Part shown: positions 1 to 5,583 of the stretch, in pieces
Position numbering within the stretch: position 1 is the first letter of the stretch
Layout: each line of letters opens with the position of its first letter
Source: Parvularcula sp964484475
GTDB lineage: Bacteria > Pseudomonadota > Alphaproteobacteria > Caulobacterales > Parvularculaceae
Length of the DNA: 9,971 nucleotides
Direction of reading: 5' to 3'
Assembly (NCBI GenBank): GCA_964484475.1
Contig: CAZAFU010000103.1
Location: 1 to 9,971, forward strand
Notes under the pieces: model-generated
The model's input: the letters and a program-made list of their open reading frames with translations, nothing else
Told to the model about the DNA's origin: nothing
The model's database searches: none
Translations under genes and position numbers: made by a program

Positions 1-609
1 CTCAGCAACCTGACAGGTGTCGCCGCCGCGGTGATGCGGATGGGCCTCTTCGTCAACCAGAACATCATCCTCGTCCTGATCGGGCTGGCAGGCATCGTCC
101 TGGGTCTGACCGTCCTTTTCAGGACCCCTGCCCTTGCCGACGCCGCCTACCGCGCAGGCCACAAGGTGCCGGCGCTCGGCTCTTTCCTCCGGGCGAGGGA
201 GCGGGCGCGGTGGGCCCGCTCGATGCATCTTGCCCTCAAGTCGGGGGTCACGCTCCTCAGGGCGAGTGAGCTGTCCGCTGACGCCGTACCGGAGGGCACC
301 TTCCGGCGTTCGATCAAGGATGCTGGCCGGTCGTTGAGGTCGGGGGAGACCATCGACGATATCTTCCGGCGTGCGGGAACGCTGTCGGAAATCGACCTTG
401 GCCTTCTGAAGGCGGGTCAGAAGTCCGGTGAGCTCGCCCCGATCTTCGGCCACATCGCGGAACGCTACGAAGCCGAGGTGCAGGAGACGCTGAAGCGGGC
501 GACGGCCCTCATCGAGCCTCTCGCCATCGCGTTCGTGGCTGTCCTGATCGGGCTTATCGCCTTCGCGCTGATGAGTGCCCTATCGGGCGTCTACGAACAG
601 GTCGGATGA
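1..609 (+). CDS. gspF: Type II secretion system F family inner-membrane protein, C-terminal half (5' end outside window)
   Basis: The reading frame is open from the first base, so the gene starts upstream; 202 residues are visible, about half of a usual ~400-residue GspF/PilC protein. Visible order: a hydrophobic segment at about residues 21-40, a cytoplasmic helical repeat (about 65-165) with the family pattern of a 'LKSGVTLLRASEL' helix and a 'GQKSGEL' turn at 139-145, then a second membrane segment at about 172-195 following the characteristic 'IEPLAIAF' motif. GspF is the polytopic platform protein on which the secretion ATPase and pseudopilins work. Its TGA stop overlaps the ATG of the next gene (ATGA), showing operon organisation with a pseudopilin. 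The very C-terminus lacks the proline-rich ending many GspF proteins have. PilC of a type IV pilus cannot be excluded from this fragment. Confidence 0.85.
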   Translation, partial: LSNLTGVAAAVMRMGLFVNQNIILVLIGLAGIVLGLTVLFRTPALADAAYRAGHKVPALGSFLRARERARWARSMHLALKSGVTLLRASELSADAVPEGTFRRSIKDAGRSLRSGETIDDIFRRAGTLSEIDLGLLKAGQKSGELAPIFGHIAERYEAEVQETLKRATALIEPLAIAFVAVLIGLIAFALMSALSGVYEQVG

Positions 610-1034
610 TGGCCCGGTCCCGCGGTTTTTCGGTCCTCGAAATGGTCGTCGCGATGGCCATTCTCGCAGCCGTGCTCGTGCCGATGCTGACACTGCAGAA
701 CCAGCTCCTTTCGAACTTCATCCGCTATGACGACGCGTTCGACAGGATGACACTGACGCGGAACGCCCTTGCGGTGCTGGAGGACGTCAACCCGGTCGAG
801 ACTGATCGCGGCAGCATCGCGATGACCGAAGACATCACCCTCTTCTGGACTGCGACGCCGGTTTCATCGGAACACGCCAATGCCCTTGGCGATGGCACCA
901 GGGGAAGTTTTCGCGTGCAGCTCTTCCTCGTCGAAGGCGAGCTGAGGGCCGCCGACGGGCGGCGGGTGACCGGGTTCTCCTACGAGACCCTCGGCCACCG
1001 CCAGACCGGAAACTCCGACCCCTTCGGGGGGTGA
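606..1034 (+). CDS. Type II secretion pseudopilin with prepilin N-terminal methylation motif (GspI/GspJ-like)
   Basis: This is a 142-residue protein with a short basic leader followed by the prepilin peptidase site RG^FSVLEMVV. Cleavage after Gly7 would leave Phe8 as first residue, with Glu12 at the conserved +5 position, followed by about 18 hydrophobic residues that form the pilin helix. The remainder is a small soluble domain. Length and the 'ALAVLED' helix followed by a strand with Trp are closest to minor pseudopilin GspI, but GspJ-type or an undefined pseudopilin is possible. It would be processed at the inner membrane and join the pseudopilus assembled on GspF. The start ATG at 606 is chosen because it overlaps the gspF stop by 4 nt; a second ATG follows at 609. 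It is the last gene of the operon here: the next gene converges on it, so other pseudopilins (G, H, J, K) must lie elsewhere or be absent. Confidence 0.8.
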   Translation: MMARSRGFSVLEMVVAMAILAAVLVPMLTLQNQLLSNFIRYDDAFDRMTLTRNALAVLEDVNPVETDRGSIAMTEDITLFWTATPVSSEHANALGDGTRGSFRVQLFLVEGELRAADGRRVTGFSYETLGHRQTGNSDPFGG

Positions 1035-1046
1035 GAGCTTCACCCC
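1028..1046. other. Stem-loop between convergent genes, containing the pseudopilin stop codon
   Basis: Arms GGGGTGA (1028-1034) and TCACCCC (1040-1046) pair perfectly around a 5-nt loop. The hairpin lies in the 25-bp gap between two convergent genes, where a shared terminator would be expected, but neither side has a T-run. It may stabilise 3' ends or act with Rho; a terminator role is only inferred. Confidence 0.35.
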
Positions 1047-1059
1047 GCGATAGCAGGGC

Positions 1060-1365
1060 TTATTGCTGCGCGACGCGGACTTCTTCCGTGCCGGAATGGA
1101 TACGGCGAAGAACGTCAGACGCGGAGTTCTCAACCAGGACGTCGAGAAGCTCTTCGCGGCACTGACGCTCGATGCGGAGGGACGAGGCCGTCCTGACCGG
1201 GGCGCGGCAGGCCCTTTGCGCGCTGGCTTCCAGGGTGGCGTAGACGCGCTCCGCACCCCTGTCGGTTTCGAGCATCCAGGTTTCGATCTCGACACTGACG
1301 TCTTGCGCGGTAGCAGTGGAGAAAAGGGCGGCGGCGGAAAGGAAAGGAAGGGCGATCTTTTTCAT
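1060..1365 (-). CDS. Small secreted UrcA family-like protein
   Basis: This is a 101-residue protein with a signal peptide: basic MKK, hydrophobic core to about residue 18, likely cleavage at ATA^QD (around residue 20). The mature part follows the UrcA-family plan: an N-terminal strand, a 'GAERVYATLEASAQRAC' helix where the family has G-x3-L-x2-RI-x2-AA-x3-C, then a second cysteine in a 'RQCREELLDVLVEN' helix. Cys53 and Cys69 could form a disulphide in the periplasm. Function of the family is unknown. The frame is open upstream to 1584, but the start at 1365 is preferred because it begins the signal peptide and has AGGA about 10 nt upstream; an in-frame ATG at 1404 is the alternative. The gene is convergent with the pseudopilin and divergent from alaC. 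Family assignment is from pattern memory and moderately sure; the secreted nature is clearer. Confidence 0.7.
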   Translation of the reverse strand: MKKIALPFLSAAALFSTATAQDVSVEIETWMLETDRGAERVYATLEASAQRACRAPVRTASSLRIERQCREELLDVLVENSASDVLRRIHSGTEEVRVAQQ

Positions 1366-1531
1366 GGCTTGCGCATCCTGCTCTGGGAATCGGTCCGTAT
1401 ACATCGGCGTGTCCTGCCGACGGGGGCCGGTTAGACGCCAAAGATGACGGGAACAAGGCAGTTCGGTTGCAGTGCAGCAAAACTCAGCGATCGGAGTGAG
1501 AATGCAGGAACAGATCGGTCTTTGACTGATC

Positions 1532-1549
1532 GGGGCGATATTCCGCCCC
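1532..1549. other. GC-rich stem-loop upstream of alaC
   Basis: Arms GGGGCG (1532-1537) and CGCCCC (1544-1549) with loop ATATTC. It lies in the 280-bp non-coding stretch between the divergent urcA-like gene and alaC (1366-1645). There is no T-run on either strand, so it is not a clear terminator. Apart from this and the alaC promoter/inverted repeat, I see nothing convincing in that stretch. Confidence 0.3.
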
Positions 1550-1607
1550 TGAAGGACCGGGCGTAGGTGGAAACGGCCCGGCATGGTGGCCGCGGGATGA
1601 AAGCCGC

Positions 1608-1636
1608 TTGATTCTCAGGGCGGGCGGGGGCCTAAT
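1608..1636 (+). promoter_or_regulatory. Candidate alaC promoter
   Basis: A -35-like TTGATT (1608-1613) and a -10-like CCTAAT (1631-1636) are separated by 17 bp. Each matches 4 of 6 positions of the housekeeping consensus. The predicted transcription start (about 1643-1646) falls at or next to the alaC ATG, and there is no good Shine-Dalgarno sequence, so the mRNA may be leaderless. This is inference from motif match only. Confidence 0.35.
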
Positions 1637-1656
1637 CATGCTGCTATGCAGCATGA
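1636..1656. repeat. Perfect 9-bp inverted repeat over the alaC start codon
   Basis: Arms TCATGCTGC (1636-1644) and GCAGCATGA (1648-1656) flank a 3-bp centre TAT, and the alaC ATG (1646-1648) lies at the dyad. The repeat touches the candidate -10 and covers the expected +1. It could be an operator for a dimeric repressor, or an RNA hairpin at the start codon if the mRNA begins further upstream. No regulator is identified. Confidence 0.45.
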
Positions 1657-2821
1657 ATTCCACCAACTCCGACGCCTGCCCCCTTATGTCTTCGCCGAGG
1701 TCAACCGGATGAAGGCGGCTGCCCGGGCCCAGGGGCGGGATGTGATCGATCTTGGGATGGGCAATCCTGACCTGCCCACCCCGGGTTTCGTGATCGACAA
1801 GCTTTGCGAAGTCGCCCGTGATCCCAAGGCGCACAGGTATTCCGCGAGCCGGGGTATCGACGGGCTGCGCCGCGCCCAGGCCCGCTATTACGCCCGAAGG
1901 TTCGGCGTCGATCTCGACCCCGAAACCGAGGTCATCGCGACACTGGGTTCGAAGGAAGGCTTCGCCAACATGGCGACGGCGATCACGGCCCCCGGCGATG
2001 TCGTTCTGGCCCCGAACCCGTCCTACCCGATCCATGCTTTCGGCTTCATCATGGCGGGGGGTGTCATAAGGGCCGTTCCCGCCCAGCCCACCGAAGAGGT
2101 CTTCCGCGAAGCCGAAAAGGCGATCCACTACTCCGTTCCCAAACCGATTGCCCTTGTCCTCAACTACCCGGGCAACCCGACGGCCATGGTCGCCGAGCGT
2201 GCCTTCTATGAGGAGGCCGTGCGCTTCGCCCGCAAACACGAGATCATCCTGCTTTCGGATCTGGCCTATGCGGAAATCGCCTTCGACGACGATGCCCTCC
2301 CCTCCTCGATCCTGGAAATCGATGGGGCGAAGGATGTCGCGGTGGAATTCACCTCGATGTCGAAGACCTTTTCCATGGCCGGCTGGCGCATGGGTTTCGC
2401 GGTCGGGAATGCCCGGCTGATCGGCGCTCTCGCCCGGGTCAAATCCTATCTCGACTACGGCGCCTTCACCCCGATCCAGGTGGCCGCGATCGCCGCTCTC
2501 GACCGGGCCGAGGACTGCGCGGCGGAGGTCCGCGCGGTCTACAAGCGGCGCCGGGACGTGCTGATCGAGAGTTTCGCCAGGGCCGGGTGGGAGCTGCCCT
2601 GCCCCCGGGCGAGCATGTTCGCCTGGGCTCCGGTCCCCGAGGGGTTCGGCGGGGATAGCCTCGCCTTCTCGAAAGCCCTTCTCGAACAGGCCGGTGTCGC
2701 CGTGGCACCGGGGATCGGCTTTGGCGAACGTGGCGAGGGCTTCGTCCGGATTGCCCTCGTCGAGAACGAACAGAGGATCAGACAGGCCGCCAAATCGGCG
2801 CAGAAGCTCTTTCGCGGCTGA
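1646..2821 (+). CDS. alaC: AlaC-like class I/II PLP aminotransferase (glutamate-pyruvate type)
   Basis: 391 residues of fold-type I aminotransferase. PLP ligands are in the expected order: Asn177 in 'NYPGNPT', Asp205 and Tyr208 in 'LLSDLAYAE', Schiff-base Lys240 in 'SMSKTFSMAGWR' with phosphate-binding Arg248, and substrate-carboxylate Arg368 in 'GFVRIALVEN'. The opening 'LRRLPPYVFAEVN', 'MGNPD', and 'KSYLDYGAFTPIQVAAIAAL' closely follow E. coli AlaC, which makes alanine from pyruvate using glutamate in the cytoplasm. Databases often label such proteins LL-diaminopimelate aminotransferase; substrate cannot be decided from sequence alone. The ATG at 1646 gives the family's normal N-terminus. 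No clear ribosome-binding site is seen. The gene ends 5 bp from the convergent rep gene with no obvious terminator between them. Confidence 0.9.
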   Translation: MQHEFHQLRRLPPYVFAEVNRMKAAARAQGRDVIDLGMGNPDLPTPGFVIDKLCEVARDPKAHRYSASRGIDGLRRAQARYYARRFGVDLDPETEVIATLGSKEGFANMATAITAPGDVVLAPNPSYPIHAFGFIMAGGVIRAVPAQPTEEVFREAEKAIHYSVPKPIALVLNYPGNPTAMVAERAFYEEAVRFARKHEIILLSDLAYAEIAFDDDALPSSILEIDGAKDVAVEFTSMSKTFSMAGWRMGFAVGNARLIGALARVKSYLDYGAFTPIQVAAIAALDRAEDCAAEVRAVYKRRRDVLIESFARAGWELPCPRASMFAWAPVPEGFGGDSLAFSKALLEQAGVAVAPGIGFGERGEGFVRIALVENEQRIRQAAKSAQKLFRG

Positions 2822-2826
2822 ACCGG

Positions 2827-4002
2827 TCATTCGCGCTTCGGCCCCGCGAGCGTGACTTCCGTGAAGCCCGCTTCCGTTGCCGCAAGACCGAGAGCCTTCC
2901 AGTGGCGTTGGCGAAGCCTTTCCTCGGCCGTGCGCGTGGCAAGGTGGATGGTCAGGGGTCCGCAAGGTTCGCCCTGCAACTTCGAACCGGCGAGGTAGGA
3001 GCTGACGACCCCTCGGTCGGTGAGACCTTCAAAGATATCGAAGAAGCCCCTGAACCGCTCGTCCGGAGGCTCGGGCTGGGGAAGCGGCTCTCGGGTCGTG
3101 CGGGTTTTCGAAGCCGCGAGGAGGGCCTCGGCGTTGCCCGCGAGATCGGGGGTGTCCGCGCTGGTTGCGAACCATCCGAACCACCCTGCCCTGTCGCGAA
3201 GTTTGGGGTTCTCCGCCGCGATCGCGAGGGCAAGGACCGCTGTGTCGCCGTGGCGGCGCTGCGCCCAGGCGAAGAGTTTCCGGCCGCGCGAGCGGCCGAG
3301 GATGGTCTCCGCAGTCGCGGCGATGGCCGCCTCGCGTTCTTCCGTGTGGGAAGGGAGCGCCGCGAGCGGCCGGTGCAGCCTCCCTGCAAGGCGAAGGTCT
3401 TCCGAGGCCGGATCAACCCCCGGCTTGTCTTCGCCGACGTGACGAACAGGGGTATGAGATGGAGGGTTTCTTGTGGGGCGCTCATCTGCGGGCGCCCGGG
3501 CGCTCTCTTTTGGCGGCTCTTCACACCACTCCTTGGCCGCATCGCTCCGGTAGGACCGCAGCACAGCTTCGGTATGGCCCATCTCGGCAAGGATATTCGG
3601 AACTTTCAGGAGGAAGGGTTTGAGGTCGATAGCGCCCTCCGGCAGGGGCCGGTTGCGGCGGTCGTACCGGCGCATGATGAAGCCCTTCTCCTCGAGGCCG
3701 GCCTTGAGGCGGCGCAGGGTGCTGTCACCGAGATCGAGAAGCGTCCGCAGGCGCGCCGCGCCGGGCCAGACGCAGGTCTGCCCGGCCGAGGTTCCCGAGA
3801 TATCGAGATGAGCCAGCAGCGCGGCCATCAGGCAGCGCTCGCTCGGCGTCAGCTCGCCCGCCGTCCCGAGGGCCAGGGCCTTGTCGATCATCAGGCGGTT
3901 CAGATCCGGGATGGGATCATCGACCGCGCAGGCGCGGCGGGAGGCTTCATACCCCTCGCTTCGCCTCGCCCAGCCGGGCTTCAGGCATGGTTCTCCTGTC
4001 AT
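2827..4002 (-). CDS. Plasmid/chromid replication initiator: RepC-like winged helix plus DnaA domain I-like C-terminus
   Basis: This 391-residue protein is divergent from parAB. Residues about 50-115 ('LTPSERCLMAALL', then 'STLRRLKAGLEEKGFIMRR') form a winged helix-turn-helix of the kind found at the N-terminus of RepC-type initiators. They are followed by 'NRPLPEGAIDLKPFL', comparable to the RepC stretch before its dimer region. Residues about 160-220 are charged and proline-rich (linker). Residues about 315-388 ('RFRGFFDIFEGL' ... 'PLTIHLATRTAEERLRQRHW') resemble DnaA domain I. That combination recalls the 'DnaA-like' replicases of Rhodobacterales plasmids rather than a full RepC. Expected role: bind the origin and recruit the host helicase. 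ATG 4002 is preferred (GGAG 12 nt upstream); the frame is open back to 4146, but that extension overlaps the spacer RNA structures. Family assignment rests on layout, fold pattern and the parAB neighbours. Confidence 0.7.
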   Translation of the reverse strand: MTGEPCLKPGWARRSEGYEASRRACAVDDPIPDLNRLMIDKALALGTAGELTPSERCLMAALLAHLDISGTSAGQTCVWPGAARLRTLLDLGDSTLRRLKAGLEEKGFIMRRYDRRNRPLPEGAIDLKPFLLKVPNILAEMGHTEAVLRSYRSDAAKEWCEEPPKESARAPADERPTRNPPSHTPVRHVGEDKPGVDPASEDLRLAGRLHRPLAALPSHTEEREAAIAATAETILGRSRGRKLFAWAQRRHGDTAVLALAIAAENPKLRDRAGWFGWFATSADTPDLAGNAEALLAASKTRTTREPLPQPEPPDERFRGFFDIFEGLTDRGVVSSYLAGSKLQGEPCGPLTIHLATRTAEERLRQRHWKALGLAATEAGFTEVTLAGPKRE

Positions 4003-4063
4003 CGCGCGCGTTTTCTCCGGCGCGGAGGCATAGATATCCCGTTGCGCGAATCGCGCTCGGGGC

Positions 4064-4092
4064 TTGCTCGTTCGGACGGAGAAGGCTATGCA
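4064..4092 (+). promoter_or_regulatory. Candidate promoter of the small RNA
   Basis: TTGCTC (4064-4069), a 17-bp spacer and TATGCA (4087-4092). Both hexamers match the consensus only partly (3 of 6 each). It is listed because it would start an RNA near 4098, directly in front of two RNA hairpins ending in a terminator, and no plus-strand gene lies upstream that would need that terminator. Confidence 0.3.
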
Positions 4093-4097
4093 TAGGG

Positions 4098-4160
4098 TGT
4101 CAAGCGAATGCAGGGGCCTTCGGGTTCCGCTGAAGAGCCCGGCCATTGGCCGGGTTTTTC
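4098..4160 (+). ncRNA. Candidate small regulatory RNA opposite the rep leader
   Basis: About 63 nt on the strand opposite rep, in front of its start codon. It would fold into two hairpins. The first has stem GGGGCC (4113-4118) and GGTTCC (4123-4128) around a TTCG loop, closed by C-G as in stable UUCG tetraloops; two of its pairs are G-U, which form only in the plus-strand RNA. The second is an intrinsic terminator. Position and size recall the counter-transcribed RNAs that repress repC in repABC plasmids. If the rep mRNA starts beyond 4160 this RNA would be antisense to it; if rep starts at the minus-strand TTGACA at 4103, control would be by transcriptional interference instead. No sequence similarity to a known RNA is claimed. 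Confidence 0.45.
4138..4160 (+). terminator. Intrinsic terminator in the rep-parA spacer
   Basis: Arms CCCGGCC (4138-4144) and GGCCGGG (4148-4154) with loop ATT, directly followed by TTTTTCTTT. This is a textbook plus-strand terminator. The nearest upstream plus-strand protein gene ends at 2821, so it most likely ends a short transcript started within the spacer. Confidence 0.75.
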
Positions 4161-4336
4161 TTTGCCTCGTCTCCGGTCCTTTCCTCGTTTTGCCGTTGTC
4201 GGCGTTCAGAATAACGTGCCCCGCATGGGCGGGGATAAGTTAGCAGAGCGACGATTCTCCGAGAGAGTCGACTGATGCTGCCGCATCGCCGCAATGTTGC
4301 ACTTTTTCGATTGTGCATTCCGAAATAGCAACATAT

Positions 4337-4359
4337 GGGGTTAACGGAAGGTTAACCCC
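4337..4359. promoter_or_regulatory. Operator-like 9-bp inverted repeat upstream of parA
   Basis: Arms GGGGTTAAC (4337-4345) and GTTAACCCC (4351-4359) are perfectly complementary around GGAAG. The centre lies about 60 bp upstream of the parA ATG, just after the AT-rich stretch where a parA promoter would be expected. ParA proteins with an N-terminal helix-turn-helix usually repress their own promoter, so this is the best candidate site for that. It differs from the parS palindromes downstream. Confidence 0.5.
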
Positions 4360-4407
4360 TACTCGCCGACAGCAAACCGCATTAAGGCTTGGGAAAGCGG
4401 AGGTGTG

Positions 4408-5583
4408 ATGGCGGATTTCAGTGCTGCAACCCGGCGGGTCGGAAGACTTCAGGAACGTTCGGCCAGTCTTCTGGATGCGATGCGCGCGCAGCTTGTCACG
4501 GAGGGGGGTCAGAAGGTTCTCCCCCTGAGGTTTTCGATCAGGCAGGCCGCGAAGATGGTCGGCAAGTCCGACATGACGATCCGGCGCGCGGAAGAAGCCG
4601 GCACCCTGCCCCCCCCCGAGAAGCGGGAAAGCGGGCATCGCGTGGGTTTCACCCTCGAGGACATCAACAACATGCGGGATGTCTTCGGGACCCGGCCCCA
4701 TCGGGCCGAAAGCGACCCGCCCCTCATCCTTGGCGTGCAGAACTTCAAGGGCGGGGTCGGCAAGTCCACGATTGCGGTTCATGCCGCCCAGTACTTCGCA
4801 CTCCAGGGATACCGCGTCCTTCTCGTCGATGCCGACCCCCAGGCCAGTTCGACGGGGTTGTTCGGCTACAATCCCGAGACGGAAATCGAGGAAGAGGAAA
4901 CCCTCCTCCCCTTCCTCGAGCCGGGTGGTCGGGACGGTATCAGCTATGCGATCCGGAAGACCTACTGGTCCGGGCTGGATCTCATCCCTGCCTGCCTCGG
5001 GCTCTATAACGCGGAGTACCACCTGGCATCCACCGGGGCCGGGACGGACAGGTTCGAGCGGTTGCGCGGCGGGTTGCGCGAGGCTGCGGAGCGTTACGAT
5101 ATCGTGGTCCTCGACCCGCCCCCTGCCCTCGGCATGATTTCGCTGAACGCCCTTCGTGCGGCCAATGCCCTGCTGATTCCTACCCCACCCTCCTCGATCG
5201 ACTATGCATCGACAGTGTCCTTCCTGCGGATGTTGAGTTCGGTGCTCGAGACCATGGAAGAGCACGGCGCCGCCATGGACTACCAGTTCGTGCAATTGCT
5301 CGCGACCAAGGTCGACGAGAACAAGTCCGCCCATCACGACATGCGCGACGCCATGCGCGAGATGTTCGCCGGCGATATCCTGATGACCGCGCTCCTGGAC
5401 AGCTCGGAGTTCGATAATGCTTCCGTGGAGATGCGGTCGGTCTATGAATATGACGGCCCGTCGAACCGGACCTATCGTCGTTGTCGGGCGAATCTCGACA
5501 GGGTCATGGGTGATCTCGAGCTTGCCGTGAGAAGCACCTGGCCCAGTCACGCTTCACGGTTGAGGAAGGAGGGCGTGGCATGA
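4408..5583 (+). CDS. parA: ParA/RepA-type partition ATPase with N-terminal DNA-binding domain
   Basis: 391 residues. A MerR-like winged helix at about residues 40-92 ('FSIRQAAKMVGKSDMTIRRAEEAG', with a wing near the following 'RVGFTLEDINNMR') precedes the ATPase. Deviant Walker A is KGGVGKST at 114-121, the A' motif is DADPQAS starting at Asp141, and Walker B ends at Asp236 in 'IVVLDPPPALG'. ParA forms an ATP-dependent dimer on the nucleoid and moves ParB-parS complexes apart; the N-terminal domain typically represses the operon. ATG 4408 is chosen with GGAGG at 4399-4403; the GTG at 4405 is too close to that site. The gene is divergent from rep and 171 bp ahead of parB. A run of nine C (4609-4617) encodes three prolines in the wing region. 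The last codons contain a strong AAGGAGG (5566-5572) that appears to serve the next small frame. Confidence 0.95.
   Translation: MADFSAATRRVGRLQERSASLLDAMRAQLVTEGGQKVLPLRFSIRQAAKMVGKSDMTIRRAEEAGTLPPPEKRESGHRVGFTLEDINNMRDVFGTRPHRAESDPPLILGVQNFKGGVGKSTIAVHAAQYFALQGYRVLLVDADPQASSTGLFGYNPETEIEEEETLLPFLEPGGRDGISYAIRKTYWSGLDLIPACLGLYNAEYHLASTGAGTDRFERLRGGLREAAERYDIVVLDPPPALGMISLNALRAANALLIPTPPSSIDYASTVSFLRMLSSVLETMEEHGAAMDYQFVQLLATKVDENKSAHHDMRDAMREMFAGDILMTALLDSSEFDNASVEMRSVYEYDGPSNRTYRRCRANLDRVMGDLELAVRSTWPSHASRLRKEGVA

Larger units (their letters stand above)
4003..4407. other. Rep-parA divergent spacer, probable regulatory and possible origin region
   Basis: A 405-bp spacer without a convincing protein gene. 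It contains, from the rep side: a palindrome CTATGCATAG (4086-4095); a perfect TTGACA read on the minus strand (4103-4098) that could be the -35 of rep, though no good -10 follows; the candidate small RNA and its terminator (4098-4160); a GC-rich hairpin with arms CCCCGC (4219-4224) and GCGGGG (4229-4234); a locally AT-rich segment (about 4294-4336) with arms ATGTTGC and GCAACAT; and an operator-like inverted repeat (4337-4359). No iterons are visible, so the origin may be here or inside rep. Confidence 0.5.

Noticed and set aside
1063..1434. 123-codon plus-strand open frame opposite the UrcA-like gene
   Set aside because: No domain or ribosome-binding site; the minus-strand frame has a clear signal peptide and family pattern.
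1484..2965. 493-codon minus-strand open frame opposite alaC
   Set aside because: Shadow of alaC; composition is the mirror of the real codons and no motif is seen. It also overlaps the end of rep.
2902..4095. 397-codon plus-strand open frame opposite rep
   Set aside because: It is antisense to almost the whole rep gene, has no recognisable domain, and long antisense frames are expected in G+C-rich coding DNA. The minus-strand product has coherent domains.
4230..4238. DnaA-box-like CGGGGATAA (minus strand TTATCCCCG)
   Set aside because: Only 7 of 9 positions match, no second box nearby, and it is part of a GC-rich hairpin. Not enough for an origin call.
4240..5550. 436-codon minus-strand open frame opposite parA
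   Set aside because: Shadow frame. ParA on the plus strand has all ATPase motifs and a ribosome-binding site.
1646..5583. alaC, rep and parA all being exactly 1176 bp
   Set aside because: The three proteins are unrelated in sequence and fold; equal length is coincidence given the chosen starts.
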